Shown: positions 13,701 to 22,697 of the stretch, piece by piece
Layout of the letters: every line of letters begins with the position of its first letter
Position numbering within the stretch: position 1 is the stretch's first letter
Assembly (NCBI RefSeq): GCF_030035675.1
Contig: NC_084480.1
Span: 905,501 to 969,500, forward strand
Length of the DNA: 64,000 bases
Direction of reading: 5' to 3'
DNA from: Rhineura floridana
Lineage: Eukaryota > Chordata > Lepidosauria > Squamata > Rhineuridae
Made by a program: the position numbers and the translations under genes
Notes under the pieces: generated by a model
Told to the model about the DNA's origin: nothing
Databases searched by the model: none
What the model saw: the letters and a program-made list of their open reading frames with translations, nothing else

Positions 13701-15001
13701 CTTCAGTTTTTTCCAGCTCAACTCATCCTTTTCTTGAATTTTTAGGTCACTGTGGAGCTCTGCCAGTTTAACAGCAGAGAGGTGAAGCTGTGAAAACAGA
13801 AGGTATGCCGGGACGGGGTGAGAAGAAGCAACTAAATCAGTTGCACTGTGCTCTAAATTCAAGTGGATTGCAGCTGCACCACACAATGAATACAAGCAGC
13901 CAAGTGAACATCATACCGCTACAGCAGGCCCTTAACACCTACTTCATCTACTTCAGTGCCTCAGCATTATAATTCCCTGGCTGCGTGTGCTGCAAATGAA
14001 TGGGGCTAGTGTAGGTGGACCTCTAAGAGGGTTCCAACAATCATCCCTATAATGGGGCCAATCGCTTAGGAGGGGGTTTAAAAGAACAGCCAGCTGTAAG
14101 TCTCGGGTATGGAAGAAAGGGACTTAAGTAAAACCCAACCTGTGGCTTGGGCTGCACCGGTGGGATACGGAACACCAGCCGGTAGGGAAGTCTGGAAGTC
14201 AAAACCTATTCCGCCATTTTAAATTTACCAAGACACCTGAGAAGACGACTTCTTGTCAGATTCCCTACGGTCCTGATCCAAGACCAGCTTCCTGACAAGA
14301 TGGCCGAGAGGGGAACAGAATCTGAATCCCTGCCCGGCCTTGGGGCCCTCACGGGAGGCTCTGCTGTTTTGACGGTCTCTGACCCGCTTTGCAAAAGGGC
14401 ATTAATAAGAGGGTTTCTCTCCTTGGATGCATGGGGGGGGGGAGATGGACCAGGCCAGCTGCCTCTCTGCTTCCTGCCCCGTCGCTGCCCCACTGACAGG
14501 CTCTCCCCCCACGCACACGCCCGCCCTGCCCGGCTCCGGCCCGGGGAAGAAACTGCAGGCTGCCAGCAGTAAAGGAAGGCTCTCCTGGCTGCCGCCTCCC
14601 CCGCCTCTTTCCCGGTTCCGGCCTGTCCGCGGCTGCTCGGCCCAGGAGGCGCCTTCGGGAGGTCGCCCACGAAGGGACGCGGGTCAATGCGCGGCGCCCT
14701 CCAGCCGGCCAGCTTCAATCGCGGCAGCCCAGCGGCAGAGTGGGAGCGACGGAGGGAGGACGGAGCCGCCCAAAGGCAGGCAGGCAGGCAGGCAGGCGCC
14801 CGGTGGGCCCGCCCGGAGCTAAGACTCCCCTCCCGCCTCCAGGCGCCTCACCCTCTGCGCCTTCGCCCACACTTGGTTGAGCCTGACCAGGCGGAACTCC
14901 GCGGGGGGGGGCTCCTCCTTCGCCGCCTCGTTGGCCGCCCGCGAGTACTTGCCGCCCGCGACCGCCTGCGCCGCCAGCGCGAGGAGAACCGCCCGCAGCA
15001 T
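428..15001 (-). CDS. LRPAP1: LRPAP1 (receptor-associated protein, RAP), complete, 8 coding exons
   Basis: ER-resident chaperone that binds newly made LDL-receptor-family proteins and blocks early ligand binding (family knowledge). Coding exons in gene order: 14852-15001, 13643-13787, 9235-9359, 7888-8008, 5322-5483, 4252-4334, 3555-3731, 428-493. All junctions are GT-AG and phases agree, giving 342 residues against 357 in human from memory. The product starts with a short signal peptide (LRAVLLALAAQAVA), then the mature GGKYSR start, HSDLKIQEKDELSWKKLK, DDPRLEKLWNK, KEKVHEYNILLETVSRTE, LKEKLHSINQGFERLRRV, EEPRVIDLWDLA and a C-terminal HNEL, the ER-retrieval signal. The ATG at 14999-15001 is chosen because the frame upstream holds no better ATG and a signal peptide follows at once. 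Introns carry CR1, L2 and SINE copies. The gene looks intact. Confidence 0.96.
595..970 (+). repeat. CR1 LINE 3' end
   Basis: Reads through the CR1 3' region, with a degenerate ORF2 end (GLSxEEKKTEG-like, then NQWPREVVGSPTLEAFRRQL). It ends in the CR1 terminal motif CTACGATTCTATGAT. It lies in LRPAP1 intron 7. Confidence 0.85.
1770..3365 (-). mobile_element. CR1-type LINE, 5'-truncated and decayed
   Basis: Decayed ORF2 on the minus strand. The endonuclease end shows IGSSDHRAIKLNIHVNGQLP and the RT part shows LEFQKAFYKVPYQRLLSNL, with several frame breaks. It aligns along its length with the fuller copy at 10.8-13.4 kb. A short L2-type tail (about 1937-1998) is inserted in it. It lies in LRPAP1 intron 7, in the gene's sense direction. 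Confidence 0.85.
1937..1998 (+). repeat. L2-type 3' tail inserted in the CR1 copy
   Basis: CCGCTCAGAGAGCTTCGGCT followed by the GGCGGTATATAAATGC motif and an (AATA)n end. It interrupts the CR1 sequence that is continuous at 11.9 kb. Confidence 0.7.
3555..3731 (-). CDS. LRPAP1: LRPAP1 exon 7
   Basis: Codes EELKHFEAKVEKHHHYQKQL, a helical RAP domain 3 segment, and ends TKELGYK at donor GTTGGT. 177 bp, phase 0 at both ends. Confidence 0.94.
3745..3865 (-). repeat. L2-type LINE tail
   Basis: (ATT)n, then a reverse-complement L2 3' end with the CAGGGTGG-type core and A-rich sequence. It lies in LRPAP1 intron 6. Confidence 0.45.
4252..4334 (-). CDS. LRPAP1: LRPAP1 exon 6
   Basis: Short exon of 83 bp coding FEEPRVIDLWDLAKSTNFTE then KELESLR. 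The acceptor CTCCAG and donor GTATGC fit phase 1 in and phase 0 out. Confidence 0.93.
4335..5321. other. LRPAP1 intron 5, no recognised feature
   Basis: Many overlapping open frames on both strands, none with a recognisable domain. I see no repeat and take it as unique intron sequence. Confidence 0.5.
5322..5483 (-). CDS. LRPAP1: LRPAP1 exon 5
   Basis: Codes THKNMITPLEEEIPLKQEL and KEKLHSINQGFERLRRVTHQ. Acceptor TTTTTTCCAG, donor GTACGG. 162 bp. Confidence 0.94.
5484..7887. other. LRPAP1 intron 4, mostly unique sequence
   Basis: No gene seen. It holds a homopolymer trio (A, T, then G runs) at 6859-6893 and a (TA)n microsatellite at 7747-7771. Confidence 0.5.
7747..7771. repeat. (TA)n microsatellite
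   Basis: Uninterrupted TA dinucleotides, visible directly. Confidence 0.9.
7888..8008 (-). CDS. LRPAP1: LRPAP1 exon 4
   Basis: Codes AKTSGKFTDEELDKLWREF and HKEKVHEYNILLETVSRTE. Donor GTAACT, phase 1. 121 bp. Confidence 0.95.
8078..8268 (-). repeat. CORE/MIR-like SINE
   Basis: On the minus strand it starts with a tRNA-like head (CCAGTGTGGTGTAGTGGTCA) with a B box GGTTCGAATCC. It continues into a MIR-like core (GGCCTTGGGCCAGTCACTGC) and a tail ATAAGTCGGAATCTACTTG. The same family recurs at 33.9 kb. Confidence 0.8.
8335..8556 (+). repeat. CR1 LINE 3' end
   Basis: Matches the copy at 0.6-0.97 kb: CAGCTGAACATCAGGAAAAG, AGGTGGTGGGCTCTCCAACT and a final GTCTATGATT. Confidence 0.85.
8590..8800 (+). 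repeat. L2-type LINE 3' tail
   Basis: T-rich sequence with GATGTTTT repeats, then a GGGAGGAAGGGCAGGATATA type end and AAATAAT. The same tail recurs at about 36.9-37.07 kb. Confidence 0.65.
9031..9085 (-). repeat. CR1 3' end fragment
   Basis: ATCAGAGTTGGAAGGGACCT followed by a decayed ATCTAGTCCAACCCCC-like end, the reverse complement of a CR1 3' end. Confidence 0.65.
9235..9359 (-). CDS. LRPAP1: LRPAP1 exon 3
   Basis: Codes IMAKYGMNGKKDAQ through DDPRLEKLWNK. The first two bases complete a valine codon begun in exon 2. Donor GTCTGT. 125 bp. Confidence 0.95.
9672..9726 (-). repeat. L2-type 3' tail
   Basis: TTATTTATTTATTATTTGAT, then TATATCCCGCCCTTCCTCCC, the reverse complement of the L2 end motif. 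Confidence 0.6.
9923..10667 (+). mobile_element. Probable solo LTR, family uncertain, with an internal acidic/proline-rich frame
   Basis: LTR-like order: a GC-rich upstream part, TATATAAG at 10459-10466, AATAAA at 10606-10611, and an end at about GGGACA (10667). The start is taken at TGTGATA (9923). The flanking 5-bp words (AAGGC, AAAGC) match only imperfectly. The upstream part holds a frame with motifs such as SSDELLDARPLSPR and RRSQRLRSK. A related block lies at about 35.3-35.7 kb. It is treated as a fossil LTR. Gypsy-type or endogenous-retrovirus origin cannot be told apart here. Confidence 0.4.
10805..13412 (-). mobile_element. CR1-type LINE, long 5'-truncated copy
   Basis: The minus strand carries the end of the endonuclease domain (VVMGDFNYPDIDW, GSSDHSAIKLNIHVNGQLP). 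The reverse transcriptase follows: KSPGPDGIHPRVLK, GVPQGSVLGPVLFNLFINDL and the catalytic FADDTKLF, then RPHLEYCVQFW. After the RT come a C-terminal segment (about 11.0-11.3 kb) and a 3' UTR ending in TTCTTATGTTCTTATG. The endonuclease and RT parts are in overlapping frames near 12.95 kb, so at least one frameshift exists there and another downstream of 11.43 kb. It lies in LRPAP1 intron 2, in the gene's sense direction. It is about 2.6 kb, against 4-5 kb for a full CR1. Confidence 0.92.
13643..13787 (-). CDS. LRPAP1: LRPAP1 exon 2
   Basis: Begins LHLSAVKLAELHSDLK after an acceptor TTTTCACAG and ends in RRNLN plus one base. Donor GTAAAG. 145 bp. Confidence 0.95.
13788..14851. other. LRPAP1 intron 1
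   Basis: No gene or clear repeat. The part beyond about 14.28 kb is CpG-rich and belongs to the promoter region. A short (AGGC)n run lies at about 14775-14795. Confidence 0.5.
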
Positions 15002-15720
15002 CCCGGAGCCCGGCCGAGGAGGAGGAGGAAGAAGAGGCAGAGGCGGCTGCAGGAGAGGGAACAACTACGCCGCCCACAATGCACTGCTCGCACTCTGGGA
15101 TTGCCCGGCCCTCCCCGCCGGGACGTCCCTCGAGCAAACCAAGGGGAAGGGGCGTGGCTCCAGGAGGGACGGAGCGGCGGGAATCATATGACAGCACACG
15201 CCCGCTCAGCCTCCCATTGGCCGCCTGAACACCGAGCCAATACCCGCTGCTAATTGGCCAGCGAATCAGGGCCAGCCCCCGTCCCCCACAGAGATAGGAA
15301 AAGGGTAGAGAGCGGCACGTGCCTACAGGTCTTGGGTCGAAGAGGGCTTGGGCTGGGGGGGAGTAGATGAGCACCGGGCCCCCTCCCACGAGGCGCAGCC
15401 GCGAACTCCCGTCCTCGCTGCTGCGCCTGGGGCCGGGGCTGGGAGGAGAGGTTCGCGGAGGGGCCTCGAAAGGAGCTTTCCAAGCAGCAGCTGCTAATGC
15501 TGCCGCGGTAATTTCTTGTTTCTGAGCCGCCTCCACCAATTTTCGATTGGGCAAAATTTCTTCGGTGGGCCCCGCCCTCCCTGTATTCCCTCGTTCTGAT
15601 TGGCCCTGCCCACAGCTCTGCGATTCCTATTGGCCGCTGGCCCGTCAATCGGGAGCGACCGGACCGCCAACCTCTCCCTTGGAAATGAGTGGGTGGCCCC
15701 GCCTTTTCGTTGCCAGGGCA
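14280..15720 (-). promoter_or_regulatory. CpG-rich LRPAP1 promoter with CCAAT boxes
   Basis: The region around exon 1 is rich in G, C and CpG. Upstream of the start codon, ATTGG (CCAAT on the gene's strand) occurs at 15216-15220, 15253-15257, 15546-15550, 15599-15603 and 15629-15633, and CCAAT on the plus strand at 15238-15242. No TATA box is obvious. This is the look of a housekeeping, NF-Y-type promoter. The start site cannot be set from sequence alone. Confidence 0.7.
14852..15001 (-). CDS. LRPAP1: LRPAP1 exon 1 (start codon, signal peptide)
   Basis: 50 codons from ATG at 14999-15001. Hydrophobic signal segment, then GGKYSR and NQVWAKAQR. The donor is GTGAGG after AGG, phase 0. Confidence 0.93.
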
Positions 15721-16199
15721 ACCAGGTACGCTGAGGGAGGCGCAGACACGCCCCCTGCCGGAAGTCCCCGCCCACCGCCCCCCTCTGTTTAGGTTGGACC
15801 CCTCCCAGCTCAGCCTGAACGCCCCCTGGCCCTTTGGGGGTGAAGAACCCCTCCCTCTCCCTGGTTACACCTCATCCCTCCTGGGGGGAAACAATACTTT
15901 CGGGGGCCCAAAGGTCAGCGCCCCACGCCCCTCCTCTCCCTTGACGTGCAGCCTAAGAGCCTCCTCACCAGAAGCAGTCTACCACACAAGTTCTAGAGTG
16001 GAGCTGGATGAAAGCCCTTCCCCCATCCCCAAGCCTCACTTTCCCCCTTTCTGGAAGCCCGCCCCCCAACATTCACACACCGGCTGGCATCAGTCCCGAA
16101 CCTGCCTTGAACCTGGAAGAAACTGGTTCCCAGTATGAGCCTGACTGGCTGACGAGGAGGAGGGCTAAATACATATTCTCCCCACGCCCACCCATGACG

Positions 16200-16440
16200 C
16201 CCCACTAGCCTCCCACAAGAGGCAATGACGGCCACCAACCTGGAGGATCTGGAAAAAGGATTAGACACGTTCATGGAGGAGGAAAAGGCTGTCAGTGGCC
16301 ACTAGCCACGATGGCTAGGCTCTGCCTCCACGGCCCGAAGCAGTATACTTCCAAATACCAGTTGCCAGAAGCCACAGGAGGGGAGAGAGCTCAGGTCCTC
16401 CCTGTAGGCTGAGCATGCCCTGCATAGTGGGAGTGTGACA
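16200..16440 (+). repeat. CR1-type LINE 3' UTR
   Basis: AATGACGGCCACCAACCTGG through GGCTGTCAGTGGCCACTAGC and CCAGTTGCCAGAAGCC, matching the 3' UTR of the LINE at 10.8 kb. Confidence 0.75.
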
Positions 16441-16441
16441 T

Positions 16442-16566
16442 AGGGTTACATTCAGGTATGCCCTGCTCAGAGTTGACCTATTGAAATGAATGAACCTAAG
16501 TTAGTAATGTCTATTAACTTCAATGGGTCCACTCTAAGTAGAAGACTAGCATTGAATACCACCCCC
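16442..16566. mobile_element. Short palindromic MITE
   Basis: About 125 bp whose arms are near reverse complements. The left arm has CTCAGAGTTGACCTATTGAA and the right arm, reverse-complemented, has CTTAGAGTGGACCCATTGAA. The same family lies at 62366-62487. Confidence 0.6.
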
Positions 16567-16765
16567 AGTCAGGAAAAACCCAATGAAAAATGGCCTAGAG
16601 CAGGGGGTGGCTAATCTGCAGTCCGTATCCAGCTTCTTAGAAAAGTGGGGTGGTGGTCTCCCATTGTCCCTACATTGGTCATTTCTAAAAAAATACTTTT
16701 TTTAGGTTTTTAAAAGATTAATGACTGCTTCAAAGGGTCTCCTACTGCGTTTGTTGAAACTTTTG

Positions 16766-16985
16766 CCAAAAGGATAAGGCTATCAATGGCTACTAGCTGC
16801 AATGGCTATACTCTGGCTCCACCGTTGCAAGCAGGGTGCTTCTGAATACCATTTGCTGGAAACTGCAGGAGGGGAGAGTGCTCTTGTGCTCGTGTCCTGC
16901 TTACAGGCTTCCCATGAGCATCTGGGAGGCTGGACTAGATGGGCCCCTTGGGCCTGATCCTGCAGACTCCTCTTATGTTATAAAT
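16766..16985 (+). repeat. CR1-type LINE 3' end
   Basis: AAGGCTATCAATGGCTACTA through GGCTGGACTAGATGGGCCCC to CTCCTCTTATGTT. Confidence 0.75.
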
Positions 16986-16999
16986 GCTTGGTGTACACC

Positions 17000-18731
17000 T
17001 CCTCCAAAATGTTGCCATTGAAAAGATATATTATTTGTTTTGTTTTTAATTATTGATTTCCCCCCTTGCAATTGTTGGGTTGTATGAGATAAAAACAACT
17101 GTACTTCTATCTCTAGCAAAGTAAAATTGTCAAAATTGAATTGAGAATTACCAGCCCATGTCCTCCTCACACAGACTAGCTAAATAAAATAAAATAAACA
17201 GTCTTCTTCAGTAAAAGGTATAACATAGTCTTTACTCAAGACCTCATATGTTCAGGAAACATCAGCTTTAGCTTGAAGAGAAAAGGGGAGAAAGTAGGTA
17301 ATAAATTTAATTCCATGATTTGGAGTTCTTTCGTTAGAGCAGCTTGATGGCTCTTCCTATGACTAATGGAGGGGATATCCAAACCCAACTAACTCACAAA
17401 CAAAAAGAAGGAAAAGGACAGGAACTTACAACACAGTAAGCAAGACACAGAGCTGTCCCCAAGATCTAGCTAGAGGGGACATCTCCCTACATTTGTACTA
17501 AAGGATACAAGCTTGCTTATTCCCAACGAAAACTGACAATTTTTGAAACCACTTTATTCTGCCTGTTCTAGCAATTCTAACTGCATAGAATTCAAATTGT
17601 AATACAATAAAATTTAAGAAATAAGAAAGCAATAACAATCCAATCCAAATCAATCTGCATATTCAGTGCAATGGATGTGCTGTCTGCCATCTTCCACCAC
17701 AAATCTAGATATGCTTTGGATCATCTGAATGAAGCTTGTGGACGACTGGCGATCCACACATCACAGTTTAGGAACCTCTGCCCTAGAGGCTCTGGTGCTG
17801 GATGTGAAGAGAGGACTTCCCGGTTTGTATGACAACTCAGTCTTGGACCTGTGGGGCAGGTTCTGGGCAGTCTCAGGTCTCCTGCCCATATATAGGAAGG
17901 GACTCTTGGAAGGATTTGGCCCACAACTGGTGGGAGAGCAAATGGAAAGTAGGACTGTAGAGTCACCTTTGCCCACGAAGAGCATCATCTATAGTTTATT
18001 AAGAGGCCCATCACAAGCAGGCTTTTAGCTGCCACATCTGCAGCCTTTGGGCTAGCACTGCCTGTCCCCACTGAAGGTATCCAGGTTGCGACAACAGGTC
18101 TTTTCTGTGAACATGGTTTGGCTTGAAATAAATGTCCTTTTGGCATTGACACAAAGGGATGAAGGTGCCATCCTTGAATCAAGGAGCCCCCTTGATTTAC
18201 TTCCTTTGTGGGATTTCACTTCCTTTGTTGTGTGTCATTCAGCTGGGCCATTGCGGTCATGCACATTGTGACTGACAGCTGCAGGCTGCGCCCCTCCCGC
18301 TCCTGCTGCACACTCTGAGATGTGCCTTAGGAAACACAAGCAGAGCAGGACAGGACAACACCCTGAGCAGAAATAATCAGCAAGGGAGAATTGCTCTTCA
18401 CCCGCAAGAGTCTGCCAATGCTGGCAGAGCTCCCACCGGAAGGGCGTAGAGATGGCATTCTGGAGAGTCCACTGTTGTCCTGCTGGTGGAATTTCAATCT
18501 TCCTTTGGCCATTGCTGGGTTGACCAAACACAGGGTGGCCAGTGGCTGCAGCTGTGCAAGTCTCCTCCCCGCTCTCCCTCTTGCAGCTGTCCTTTGACCA
18601 GCTGGCCTGCGCCTGACAGGCAAGAGCAAAGGCCAGCACTCCCGCCCAGCTGTGTCTCCTTGCGTGCCTCAGGCAGTGGGATGTGAGTGTGCAGGCTGCT
18701 GGGGCTGCTGTGTGCCACTTCCCACCCTTGC
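17000..18731. other. Intergenic, no recognised gene
   Basis: AT-rich to about 17.7 kb, then more mixed. Several open frames but no domain. I cannot assign the 17.18-17.70 kb part; it could be an old LTR, but I found no ends. Confidence 0.4.
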
Positions 18732-19735
18732 ATGGCCCCGAGGTACCCCTGGGGTTGGAAGGAGCTGTTGTGTCTCAGGGCCATCCTCTTGTTTGTCCTG
18801 TTCTGGGGCCTGTGGCTCCTGACTGATGAGGCCCAGAAGCAGTGGCAGGCCTGCAGCCAGTTCGTTGCTGTCCAACAGGAGCCCTCTCAGAAGACCCACT
18901 CTGGAACTGCAGCTTCAGCCAGCGAGGGGGTGGACTTTGAGCTCCTGTTTTCAGTAGCTCACTCGGAGCCACACTGTAAGCTCAGGCTGGTGCTCTTAAT
19001 CCTCGTGACATCAGCCCCAGGAAATGCAGTGCCCCGGCAGGTGATCCGGCAGACCTGGGCTGCCCGAGAGAGGCCCCAGCCTTATCCGTGGCAAGCCGTG
19101 TTCCTGATTGGCAAGGGCGCAGGCGAGAGGGTCGCCTGGCAGATCCAGCAAGAGCAGGAGAAGTTTGGGGACATCCTGGTTGGGAACTACCTGGATACGT
19201 ACCGCAATCTCACCCTGAAGGTCATGCATGGCCTCAAGTGGGGGCTCCAGCGGTGCCGACCCACCTACGTCCTCAAGACAGACGATGACTGCTTTGTCAA
19301 CACTGAATGGCTGCCGGAGTTCCTGGCCAGACAAAACACCGCCAAGACTCAGCTCTACGCCGGCTCCACCAGCCCTCCAGCAAGTGATACATTTCAAGGC
19401 AAGACTATCCCCCGAATGAATACCCCCCATATGCCAGCGGAATTGGCTACATCCTGTCCCGAGATGCGGCCAAGCAGGTCTTGCGGGTGGCTGTGCACAT
19501 CCGCCCCATCCCAGTGGAAGACGCGTACATGGGCATCTTGGCTCAGCAAGCTGGCCTCCGCCTGAAATCAAGCGCACGGTTTGCCAAGCAGAATGTGAAG
19601 TGGCGAATATGCAACTACCGCTACTTGGCGGTGATTCACAATCTCAGTGCACTGGAGCAGGAGGCAGCCACACAGCGCGTGCGGAAGGCCCGCAGTGGCT
19701 GCCACAACAGCCTCAAGATCGCCAGGTGGAAGTGA
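18732..19735 (+). pseudogene. GT31 beta-1,3-glycosyltransferase-like gene, probably broken
   Basis: Intronless Golgi type II enzyme of family GT31. From ATG 18732 it shows a membrane anchor (LLCLRAILLFVLFWGLWLL) and a stem. The catalytic domain follows with RQVIRQTWAARER, FLIGKG, DTYRNLTLKVMHGLKWG and the DxD motif VLKTDDDCFVN. After LYAGST the homology moves to another frame, which carries SRQDYPPNEYPPYASGIGYI, then LSRDAAKQV and VEDAYMGILAQQAG, and ends at 19735. In that second frame TGA at 19385-19387 stands where the family has tryptophan (SKW). So there are two lesions, a shift just after LYAGST and a stop. A pseudogene is the simplest reading, with sequencing error as the alternative. 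The closest member (B3GALT or B3GNT subtype) is not settled. Confidence 0.75.
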
Positions 19736-20449
19736 GCACGAGAACACAGGCAGAGCTGCCTCCGTCAGTGAAGGGGACAGGCTCCTGTGCTGGGAACCAC
19801 TCTGGGTCCTCTGCAGGAGCCGCCGCAGGCACACAAAGATGTTTTAGGGCAGCCTAACTCTGGGAATTTGTTAAGGACCATAAAGCACCACATGGGCTGA
19901 TGCTGCTGTGTGCATTATTAACAACACTACTAGTTATTACAACGAATTAGTAATATTATTACTCATTGCATCTAGAAGCTAACCTCAGTTCCCCTCAGTA
20001 TTTTCCAACCCAGCCATGTGAGTCATCCTCTCCCGTGCGTCTTTCTCAGTAAAATGTCACTTTCCTGGCTCCGGAGGGAGGGGCGGGGGAGAGGAAGAGA
20101 CATCCTCTTTCAAGGGATGTATCGACACCCCCCCCCGTGGTGCTGGGACACTCAGCTCCTTGGTGTTGGAAGCAGGACATTCATAGTGCAAGCTGCCCCA
20201 TCCCACCCTGGGACTGATGCACAAGATCTCTCTGCTCTTCCCTGCCATTAACTAGATCCACTCATCATGCAGGAGATGGCTTCCCCTTTCAGGGCAGTTA
20301 TCTAACCTCTGCTTCAAGTGGAAGAACTTTGACTCTGCAGCAAAAGGTGTCTGATTGTTCAGAAACTAGCATGGGTCTGGTTCTCATGAAGAATACACCT
20401 GTGTCAGGCTGGAGGTGGAGGATTGCTTGAGTGAATTATCAACAATCCC

Positions 20450-20528
20450 TGCACACAGAAAGCTACCATGTCAGGGTGAAACATAGGCTAGAATCATTCT
20501 CCCTAACATGGTAGTTTTGCTATGTGCA
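20450..20528. other. Imperfect inverted repeat (hairpin, about 79 nt)
   Basis: The left arm 20450-20480 (with CTACCATGTCAGGG) pairs with the right arm 20498-20528 (with CCCTAACATGGTAG) around a 17-nt loop, with few mismatches. It has pre-miRNA-like size. It could equally be a foldback MITE. Confidence 0.55.
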
Positions 20529-20859
20529 ACTTTTGGGGTTTTTTTGTAATCATGCACACACTTACCTGCAGCCTGGAATGATAGAGCCCAGGCACAGGTG
20601 TACTACCTCACCTGCTGCTTGTTGAGAGCCAGGCCTTAGCCATCAGCATTAGAACAACAGAGAACGAAGCCTGCACATTCTTTGGCAAAATCAAAGGGAA
20701 CCCAGGAAAAGCAAATGGGACAATGGCCACTCTGTAGACATCCCTTCAGGCCAGGCCCTAGACCAGAATGTTGGGTGGGGAGCTATTGTTAAGTCAGTAT
20801 GAAACAGCAGAATCCTGATTACAAGGAGCCCAATATGTTTAGCACTATTTAACTGAAAT

Positions 20860-21010
20860 AAAATGTTAATTTACAATGTTCCTTAGTTTTTAAAAATGTT
20901 TAATTGCTTGTTTTAACTGTTTTTATTGATAATGTTATAAACTGCTTAAGAGTTTTTTTACAATCAAAACAGTACATAAATTTTGTTTAATAAATAAAAT
21001 AAATATAATT
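20860..21010 (+). repeat. L2-type LINE 3' tail
   Basis: T-rich, then AAACTGCTTAAGAG and an (AATAAA)n end. Confidence 0.45.
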
Positions 21011-21534
21011 CAACTTTAATAAAAAATAAACAAAAAGCAAGTGCCTGCATGCTTCTCGCTAATATCTGAACCCTTCCTGAAGCTTGCTGGGAGGGGGCTT
21101 CCTTCCACACAGCAACCAGGCAGGATGGGTGCTCCGGCCCCCTGACCTCTTGGATCCCGCCCCTCCTCATCAGTAAGAGGGATGGAGACGTACTTTACAA
21201 AATGAAAGGTGACAAGGATCTCAGAGCTGGGTGTGTGTGTGTGCTCTTTAAGGGCCAGCTTCAGCTGTGGATGTGCCCTTATCTGTGCTTATCTGGCTGA
21301 ATAAATGCCACTGGCAGCAGCTGTTTTGCCCCCCTGGACTAGTAAAGTTTGCTGTACCAGGAAGAATCAAAGATGTAACCTCTGAGAGTATCAAAAATAT
21401 GCTCCAATCAAAGCTGCAGGCCCAAAGGAAGGATCCAGCAGCCATAGGGTGGGCCCATGATGATGAGTGAGGGGGCAGGTGGGGGGAGTCTCTGCAGCTG
21501 TTCCACCCCTGGGGGGATCAGGTATGGGCAGAGG

Positions 21535-21652
21535 TAACACATGTGGTGTCCCCAACGGTGGTGGGACTCCAAGCCCCAGCAGCCGGCATGGCCAGTGGTC
21601 AGGGATAATGGGAGTTGTGGTCCAACAGCATCTGGAAGGCACCACACTGGCT
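21535..21652. repeat. Palindromic hAT-like repeat
   Basis: A GGTGTCC...CCAAGCCCCAGCAGCC arm and GGGAGTTGTGGTCCAACAGC then ATCTGGAAGGCACC. This is a foldback family with further copies at 24.7, 40.3 and 47.9 kb and a piece at 1.5 kb. Confidence 0.55.
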
Positions 21653-22341
21653 ACCCCTGAGGAGTGGGTGTTGCAAAGCCTCTGCCTAGAGGAGCAGCCA
21701 GAAGTTCTGCTGCAAGACCGGGACCTCAGAGGTCATTCACTTAGACCCTGGCTCGTGGCAGCGCTAAGTGTCTAAGCGTAAACTCAAGAACAAATGTAGG
21801 CTACACTCATGGTTTGTCTGGAGCAAGACAAACCACGCTCCAGGGTTCAGATGACATGCTAAGCCTGGCCAGTGACCACATCAAGACCGGAGGAGGAGCA
21901 AAACATACCTACTGTCTCCTGTGAGGACCCACACACCTGCACGTTCACCCTGAGCCTTACATGTGACCCAGGTGAGAGTGTCCATCTCAAACAGCTTTGG
22001 GTGCCGGCCTCACGCAGCTGGCTGGGGTTGCCTTTCTGTTTCTTCCTTGCCCAGCTGAACCATTCTAACACCCAGCCACTCTGCCTTGCCCCCTGGGTCA
22101 GCCAGGGCATCCACAGCCCTCCATTTCTCTCCATGGCTCTGATGCTGCTGTGTGAGAAAAGGGCTGAACACCTTTCCTCACTTTTAATTTCATTACAAAA
22201 ATAACATTGTACAAAAAGTCTGAAAGCTTTCCCCGAAGGATATGGATCCTGACGTTGGAAAATGTACATCCTTAGCCCAGAGAGGCAAATTGTGTCCCCG
22301 GTGCTGGATCCACAAAAGCCTGGGCGGGAGGCTGAGCCGGC

Positions 22342-22697
22342 TCAGCGCAGCACCAAGCGGTGAGGGTGGAAGCCAAGGTCAAGCAACGAGGCCGCTGCTG
22401 CTTTCAGATAAGGAGAGCCGGGTGGGATGCCCGGGGAACAGGGCTGGGATGTGCTCTCACAAATGGGTGTGTGGAGGCTGTACGGATCGGCGAAGGTGGC
22501 AGCGGAGTGGCCATGGCTCTGGACCAGCAATTCCTGCAGAGTCTCACCCACCTGTGCCAGGTTGTCAGAGATGACGTGCAGGTGGGAGACGGTGTCGCTG
22601 GCCAGGCTTTCCAGGAGGAGCTGATGCTGCTGCGACGTGCACAGGATCTGCACCAGGATCTGTTGCATGCTCTGGAGTAGGCTGACCATGCTGGGCA
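22342..22697 (-). CDS. SANT-domain gene, last coding exon
   Basis: 117 codons plus stop. Begins VPSMVSLLQSMQQILVQILC after acceptor CTCTCCTCGCAG. Leucine- and glutamine-rich helices, then a serine/proline tail ending RLVLR. Confidence 0.82.

Larger units (their letters stand above)
19740..22341. other. Intergenic between the GT31 pseudogene and the SANT gene
   Basis: No gene seen. It holds a hairpin at 20450-20528, an L2-type tail at about 20860-21010 ending in (AATAAA)n, and a palindromic hAT-like repeat at about 21535-21652. Confidence 0.5.

Noticed and set aside
14206-16138. Long open frames in the CpG island around LRPAP1 exon 1
   Set aside because: Low-complexity Ala/Arg/Pro/Gly translations typical of CpG-rich DNA. 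Only the 50-codon exon 1 has support.
17185-17700. Possible old LTR in AT-rich DNA
   Set aside because: No TG...CA ends with a matching target duplication could be found.
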